NCBI RefSeq assembly: GCF_008017805.1
Contig: NZ_VRTT01000071.1
Coordinates: 1 to 37,384, forward strand
Source of the DNA: Paenibacillus sp. N3.4
Lineage (GTDB): Bacteria; Bacillota; Bacilli; Paenibacillales; NBRC-103111
DNA: 37,384 bases
Direction: 5' to 3'
A program made the translations under genes and the position numbers. Shown here piece after piece: positions 33,362 to 37,384 of this stretch. Under the pieces are notes generated by a model. The model made no database searches. It saw nothing but the letters and a program-made list of their open reading frames with translations, and was not told the origin of the DNA. Positions within the stretch are counted from its first letter, which is position 1; each line of letters opens with the position of its first letter.

Positions 33362-35703
33362 ATGAAAGGTATACTGGACAAGCTGACAGCTATTTTCTCC
33401 GAGCAAGGATCTTTCTACCGAAAGAGCCTCGTGTATGCTTTGTTGATCACTTGTATTCCTATAGCGGTCATTTCTATTTTCCTCTATCTGTATGCAAAGC
33501 AGCAAATCGAGAATCAGGTTATTCATGCTCATCAACTTGAATTGGAAATGTCCAGCAAACGGCTGAACGAACAATTAGGCCAATTGGAATTGTATACGCA
33601 TCAGGTGTCTTATAACTCGATTTTCGCACCACTCGAACAGACCGTACTCTATGAAAACTTTCAATATGTCAATGAGCTCATGAAAACGTTACTTACGTTA
33701 AAGAGCCCCTCACCGCTTATTGACGATGTCTATGTGTATTTAGCTAATGATAGTGTTGTTATTTCTGGCATGGAAGGCATCAATGCTCTAAAATCGACCG
33801 ATGATCGCAAAAAGTTTCAATCGCTGCTTAATCAAGGAAGCAATATTTACTGGTCCTATGGCATAAAGAATCCATACACGAAAAAGATAGATTCTTTACC
33901 TGCTGCCTTAGTTTTAAAATTGCCTGGCGATTATTCCCGCGCCCCTTACGGCGCTTTAATTGTCCAGCTCGACCGTGATGGACTTAATAATGAAATTAAC
34001 CAATTGAACGCTCAAGGAAGCGGTGCTTCCTTTATTCTGAATCACGAAGGTGACTGGGTCACAACTGGTTTGAAAGCAGGTGCTTCCTCCGGTTTGGAAG
34101 AAGAGCTGCGAACGGAATTGTTGGAACATCATCACTCTGATTCCACTTTCTTGTTTAAATATCAAGGCGTACTGTACTCTATCTCCCAAAAGCAGTATGA
34201 TCGCACCGGTTGGCGGTATGTAGCCGCTACGCCTTTGACCTATTTGACGAAACCCGCGCTCGAATCATCGCGCGTTATTATCATGATGTGTTTGTTCGGC
34301 TTGCTCGGTGCCGTGCTGTTGGCTTGGATTGCCTCTAAGCGGATTTATAAACCCATTCAACATCTTGCCTCTTTGATCAGAGGGGAGATGTCCACGCGTC
34401 CCGGTTCCTACAACGAGGATGAGTTGCGCTTTATTGAAGAGCAATGGATGATCGTTCATTCTGAGAATCAGCAGGCATCGAAACGTTTGAAGGAAAGCCT
34501 TCCTGTATTGAAAGAGAGCTTCCTTATCCAATTTCTTCTTGGTCACTTTGATTTTTTAACGGATAAAGAACTGAAAGATAAGATGTTTGCCTACGGTTGG
34601 GACATGGAGCAGAAAGGGTTCTTCGTATTTCTAATCCAATTGCTTGGCTTGCGTCAACAAGAAGGGCGATTTCTTCAGGGGGATGAACAACTTGTTACTT
34701 TGCTGCTGCCAATATTGTCAACGAACTGTTAGGTTCAAAACTTGAAGATTATGATGTTGTGAATTTTCAGGATATGACGGTTGGCGTTGTGCTGCACTTT
34801 CCTCAAGAAAAGGCAGTTAACGAAATTCAAGAACGCGTTTTACCCTTTCTAAAGGATCTGCCCCCTATTATGACCTCCATTCTCAAGCTGGACGTTGTGA
34901 TCGGGGTAGGGAATTATACAGATTCCATCAAAGAAGTTCCACGATTGGTGGATCTGGCGAGGGATTCAATACGTTTTCGAAGCCTGAACAGCAAAAGTGC
35001 ATTGTCTCAAGCCAGTGATATTTTTGTCGCAAGCGCCGTTGCTCCCGACCCCTTCCCCAGTACTTTGGAGAAAAATATTATAGCTCTAGTAAGAAGGGGC
35101 GACGATGCGGCCGCCATTCAATTAACGCTGCAATTTATTCAAGAACTGAGCAAAAAATGGGACCATTTCCATTTGGTCCAGAATGGCATGATGCTCTTGC
35201 TTGCTCATATCCAAGAGGCTGTGCTGCAATCGGGGAGAAATCCGTTCAACGAAGAAGAGAATCCCTTCATTCAACTCTATGAGATTAAAGAGCCACATGA
35301 ACTGTTTATATGGTTTTCCGAACATGTGATTACAAGGTTCGCTTCCATGATGCAGCAGCCGCAAAAAGAACAAGAACAGGATTACAGAAGAATCGTGACG
35401 GAAGTCATGGAGATGATTGATAAGAATTACACGAATAATGAGATCTCTTTGGAATCCTGCGCGGAGGCATCCAATATTTTACCTTATGCCCTCAGTAAGT
35501 CATTCAAGGCGGTTACAGGGGTTAACTTTATTGATTATTTAACCGACGTCCGCATGCGTAAAGCACAGGAACTTCTTGTAAGCTCGGATATGAAGGTAAA
35601 TGAAATCGCTATTGTTGTCGGTTATCACCCCTCTTATTTCAATCGTATTTTTAAGCGTCTCGTGGGTGTCCCACCTGGTGAATATCGAAGCCGACATGAA
35701 TAA
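33362..35703 (+). pseudogene. Membrane-bound AraC-family regulator, broken by a one-base frameshift
   Basis: Such proteins sense an outside signal and activate neighbouring sugar transport genes. The first frame (33362-34732) encodes TM1 (YALLITCIPIAVISIFLYLY), an outer Cache-like sensor domain, TM2 (VIIMMCLFGLLGAVLLAWIA) and part of the linker, and then stops. The next frame resumes at AAANIVNELLGSKLED (about 34703) and runs to 35703, ending in an AraC-type double helix-turn-helix (ALSKSFKAVTGVNFIDYLTD and PSYFNRIFKRLVGVPPGEYR). One extra T in the TTT run at 34699-34701 (ACTTTGCT to ACTTTTGCT) rejoins it into 780 residues. It lies right after the importer genes. A real lesion would remove the DNA-binding part; a sequence error is also plausible. 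Confidence 0.85.
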
Positions 35704-35715
35704 CCGGTATTGAGC

Positions 35716-35734
35716 AAACAAAGCTAGAACTAGA
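35716..35734 (+). repeat. 19-bp direct repeat, first copy (possible relic of a VOC gene)
   Basis: AAACAAAGCTAGAACTAGA occurs here in non-coding DNA and again inside the VOC gene at 36146-36164. Read in the same frame the surroundings give IEQTKLELEK here and IEETKLELES in the gene, so this could be the stump of a duplicated gene copy. Confidence 0.6.
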
Positions 35735-35776
35735 AAAGTGTCAGATGTTCAGATCAGCTTCGATGGAAAAAATTAG

Positions 35777-35805
35777 TTTATTTATGCTCCCAATGCTAGT
35801 ATAAT
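35777..35805 (+). promoter_or_regulatory. Probable promoter of the VOC gene
   Basis: TTTATT (35777-35782), 17-base spacer, perfect TATAAT (35800-35805). The -35 is weak. Confidence 0.5.
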
Positions 35806-35841
35806 GAAGCTTGTACGTTACATACTTTGGAGGTTATCATA

Positions 35842-36297
35842 ATGGAATTTCAAGGATTTTTTCATGTAGGCATTATTGTTTCCAGTTTGGAAAAAGCGGT
35901 TTCTTTTTACAGCGATATCTTGGGTCTTGAGGTATCCGTAGGACCGACAGACGTATTTGATGGAGAAGAAATCTCTCTCGGCCTCGGCGTTCCCGGTACC
36001 CGACTGCGTGTAGCTTACCTAAAATCAGCAGAGAATTTCATTCAATTGATGGAGTTTGAAGAGCCGAAGTCGCCGGTGGATGCACCGCTGCCGCTGCATG
36101 CGTTTGCTACAACGCACTTCAGTTTCTATGTAAAGGATATCGAGGAAACAAAGCTAGAACTAGAGTCGAAGGGAATTGAATTCTTCTCGCCGATCAATAT
36201 CGTACCGGACTCTCTCGTCGCGGTGCTTAAGGTTCGTAAATGGGTCATCTTCCGAGATCCCGATGGCGTGCTCATCGAAATCGTTGAAAAGGCTTAA
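35842..36297 (+). CDS. VOC (glyoxalase/bleomycin resistance) family protein
   Basis: The 151-residue protein has the two beta-alpha-beta-beta-beta modules of the vicinal oxygen chelate fold: HVGIIVSSLEKAVSFYSDIL in the first and THFSFYVKDIEETKLELE in the second, ending RDPDGVLIEIVE. Metal-binding candidates are H9 and E61-type residues of the first module, H93-type and the final E of IEIVE. Methylmalonyl-CoA epimerase-like or lactoylglutathione lyase-like activity is possible; no substrate can be named. The ATG at 35842 has GGAGG 8 bases upstream; an in-frame GTG-type start 15 bases earlier is less likely. It is a single-gene unit with its own terminator. Confidence 0.85.
   Translation: MEFQGFFHVGIIVSSLEKAVSFYSDILGLEVSVGPTDVFDGEEISLGLGVPGTRLRVAYLKSAENFIQLMEFEEPKSPVDAPLPLHAFATTHFSFYVKDIEETKLELESKGIEFFSPINIVPDSLVAVLKVRKWVIFRDPDGVLIEIVEKA
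36146..36164 (+). repeat. 19-bp direct repeat, second copy inside the VOC gene
   Basis: Identical to 35716-35734; here it encodes part of the helix of the second module (ETKLELE). Confidence 0.7.
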
Positions 36298-36310
36298 CGT
36301 AGATGCGACT

Positions 36311-36350
36311 ATACCCCGACCATCTTTTTGGTCGGGGTATTTATGTTTTT
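36311..36350 (+). terminator. Terminator after the VOC gene
   Basis: ATACCCCGACC (36311-36321) pairs perfectly with GGTCGGGGTAT (36330-36340) across 8 bases, followed by TTATGTTTTT. Confidence 0.9.
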
Positions 36351-36615
36351 CATGACTAGATGGATTGTCACATATGTTGCTTTGCCCTGAATCTTACTGA
36401 CATTTAATAACCTCCATGTATTTCCGTATAAAGATAAAGAACATAGAACCTATGCTTCTGATAAAAATAAATCCAATATTCATGCCAACATAAGACATTA
36501 GTATAGAATGAAATTTGCTTTTTATTGGCACTTATTACAAACTTATGGTTGACCATTTTTCCTTATAATGGTAAAATTTTTCTTTGACTTGAAACCAAAT
36601 TATGGAGGAAAAGAG
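36351..36615. other. AT-rich intergenic stretch
   Basis: No supported gene. A perfect TATAAT is at 36564-36569 and may serve the following gene, but no good -35 lies 16 to 18 bases before it. The minus strand holds a 34-residue hydrophobic reading frame (36498-36394) with no ribosome binding site, which I do not accept as a gene. Confidence 0.5.
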
Positions 36616-37065
36616 ATGCGACTAAAAGTAATAATAATCTCTATTACTATCTTAATTATTTCTGTTTTTATTGTTATGCAGTTTGTTTCAAAAGATCAAA
36701 AGTCAATCGAAGTAATTGAAACACCTAAAGATACTATTCTTATAAAAAAAGATGAACTATTAACGGAAAAAGGAAATAATAAGGGTGAAGCTCATTATGA
36801 ATTTAGTTATGCGATTAAAGATAACAGTAAAATCCATTACTCATTTTCAGATAAGAACAAGAGAGGTATAACTTTCATAATTTATAATAATGATAAGAGT
36901 GAAGTAATAAGTAGGGGACACACCAATCAAGAGAACAACTTTTTATTGGAAAGCACTTTTAGTCTACAAAAAGAGGGGAATTATAAAATCACAATTGTGT
37001 CTGATGATGGGGATGGAGGAGAAAATTATCCCATAAGTGTATTGGTTGAATTATTACCTAATTGA
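36616..37065 (+). CDS. Hypothetical membrane-anchored protein, AT-rich
   Basis: The 149-residue protein starts MRLKVIIISITILIISVFIV, a single N-terminal anchor or uncleaved signal, followed by an outer domain of about 120 residues of beta character (YEFSYAIKDNSKIHYSFSD, GITFIIYNN, GNYKITIVSDDGDGG) that resembles small beta-sandwich extracellular domains; I do not recognise a family. The ATG at 36616 has GGAGG 7 bases upstream; the frame is open about 48 bases further but without another site. Base composition (many AAA, AAT, ATA codons) is far more AT-rich than neighbouring genes, which suggests recent acquisition. Confidence 0.7.
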   Translation: MRLKVIIISITILIISVFIVMQFVSKDQKSIEVIETPKDTILIKKDELLTEKGNNKGEAHYEFSYAIKDNSKIHYSFSDKNKRGITFIIYNNDKSEVISRGHTNQENNFLLESTFSLQKEGNYKITIVSDDGDGGENYPISVLVELLPN

Positions 37066-37086
37066 GATTCATCAATTAGGTTTTTT
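37057..37086 (+). terminator. Terminator overlapping the stop of the AT-rich gene
   Basis: CCTAATTGA (37057-37065) pairs perfectly with TCAATTAGG (37072-37080) across GATTCA, followed by TTTTTT. The stop codon TGA is within the stem. Confidence 0.9.
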
Positions 37087-37384
37087 AGCCAATAAAAGTT
37101 CCACAATATTCAAACGGTGTTCATCAAACTGACTTTTCCAGGACGTGTAACATCCTCGCCGCCGCATTCGCACTTCACTCTCTTGTCTCGTTTCTTAAAC
37201 TCATAACTGTTCCGCAAGCCTGATCAAATGATGTAATCAAAAGCATTGAAATGAAAAAGAATCATGGATTAAGGGAACAAAACCAACACATATTAAGGCG
37301 GGAGCTATCCCGCCTTTTAATATGCTGACTTGAGTGTTGCAAACATCATTTAAGGAGATATGCCGTCTCAATTCCCCGACACAA
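37087..37384. other. Non-coding right end of the window
   Basis: No supported gene in about 300 bases. On the minus strand a short frame (about 37220-37117) has a cysteine pair (VKCECGGED) but no start site and no second pair, so it may be a gene relic. A hairpin is at 37295-37318. Near the right edge AAGGAGAT is followed at once by ATG (37360s), too close for a normal start. Confidence 0.5.
37295..37318 (+). terminator. Hairpin terminator in the right-end gap
   Basis: AAGGCGGGA (37295-37303) pairs perfectly with TCCCGCCTT (37308-37316) across GCTA, followed by TT and AATAT. The run of T is on the plus strand; which gene it serves is unclear. Confidence 0.65.

Noticed and set aside
36394..36498. 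34-residue hydrophobic minus-strand frame
   Set aside because: No ribosome binding site, no promoter, and the composition is as expected in AT-rich spacer.
37117..37220. Minus-strand frame with a Cys-x-Cys and Gly-Gly stretch, like half a zinc ribbon
   Set aside because: No start site, only one cysteine pair, under 40 codons; at most a relic.

Overview
The window looks like chromosomal DNA from a spore-forming Bacillota bacterium, most likely Paenibacillus or a close relative. The grounds are the Firmicutes-type suf operon (C-D-S-U-B order), the cotJABC spore-coat operon, YfkAB- and YunD-type genes, an LplB/YtcP-type oligosaccharide ABC importer with an adjacent membrane-bound AraC-type regulator, and strong AGGAGG-type ribosome binding sites. 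The genus is an inference; there is no rRNA here. No tRNA, rRNA, CRISPR array or phage module was seen.

Layout. 1-124: end of an IS3-family insertion sequence running off the left edge. 308-2650 (minus): methionine salvage genes mtnK-mtnA, with mtnK frameshifted. 2860-4290: dps, a tiny membrane peptide and a DUF1802 protein. 4358-9766: complete sufCDSUB Fe-S assembly operon with a two-palindrome candidate operator and a strong terminator. 9910-11688: a protein built of pentapeptide-like repeats, then an NlpC/P60 lipoprotein. 11703-15027: a five-gene operon with a YgiC/YjfC-type ATP-grasp ligase, a secreted Ser/Gly-rich protein, a frameshifted single-TM protein and a DUF350 membrane protein. 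15120-17918 (minus): HD-GYP phosphodiesterase, MoeB/ThiF-like E1 enzyme and a MoaD-MoaE fusion. Divergent from these is a small protein resembling part of a molybdopterin-binding domain (18051-18521), followed by a YunD-like nucleotidase. 20168-28213: UppP, a second HD-GYP protein, an MmpL-type RND exporter, YfkAB radical SAM protein, a CorC/HlyC-type protein and a broken AI-2E-family permease. 28409-29488: cotJABC. 29667-35703: sugar ABC importer (two permeases and a binding lipoprotein, no ATPase) and a frameshifted membrane AraC-type regulator. 35842-37065: a VOC/glyoxalase protein and an AT-rich, probably acquired, orphan gene.

Main points for a second look. The 11.7-15.0 kb operon is the best candidate for a poorly described system: a peptide or amine ligase linked to a secreted low-complexity protein and membrane partners, resembling E. 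coli ygiBC/yjfMCL. Four genes (mtnK, the 14.0 kb TM protein, the AI-2E permease, the AraC regulator) each become full length after one or two single-base corrections, all beside or within short same-base runs. Five such indels in 37 kb point to sequence errors in the assembly as much as to real pseudogenes. The MoaD-MoaE fusion keeps an internal Gly-Gly that would need proteolytic exposure, and the suf promoter carries two perfect palindromes 22 bp apart.
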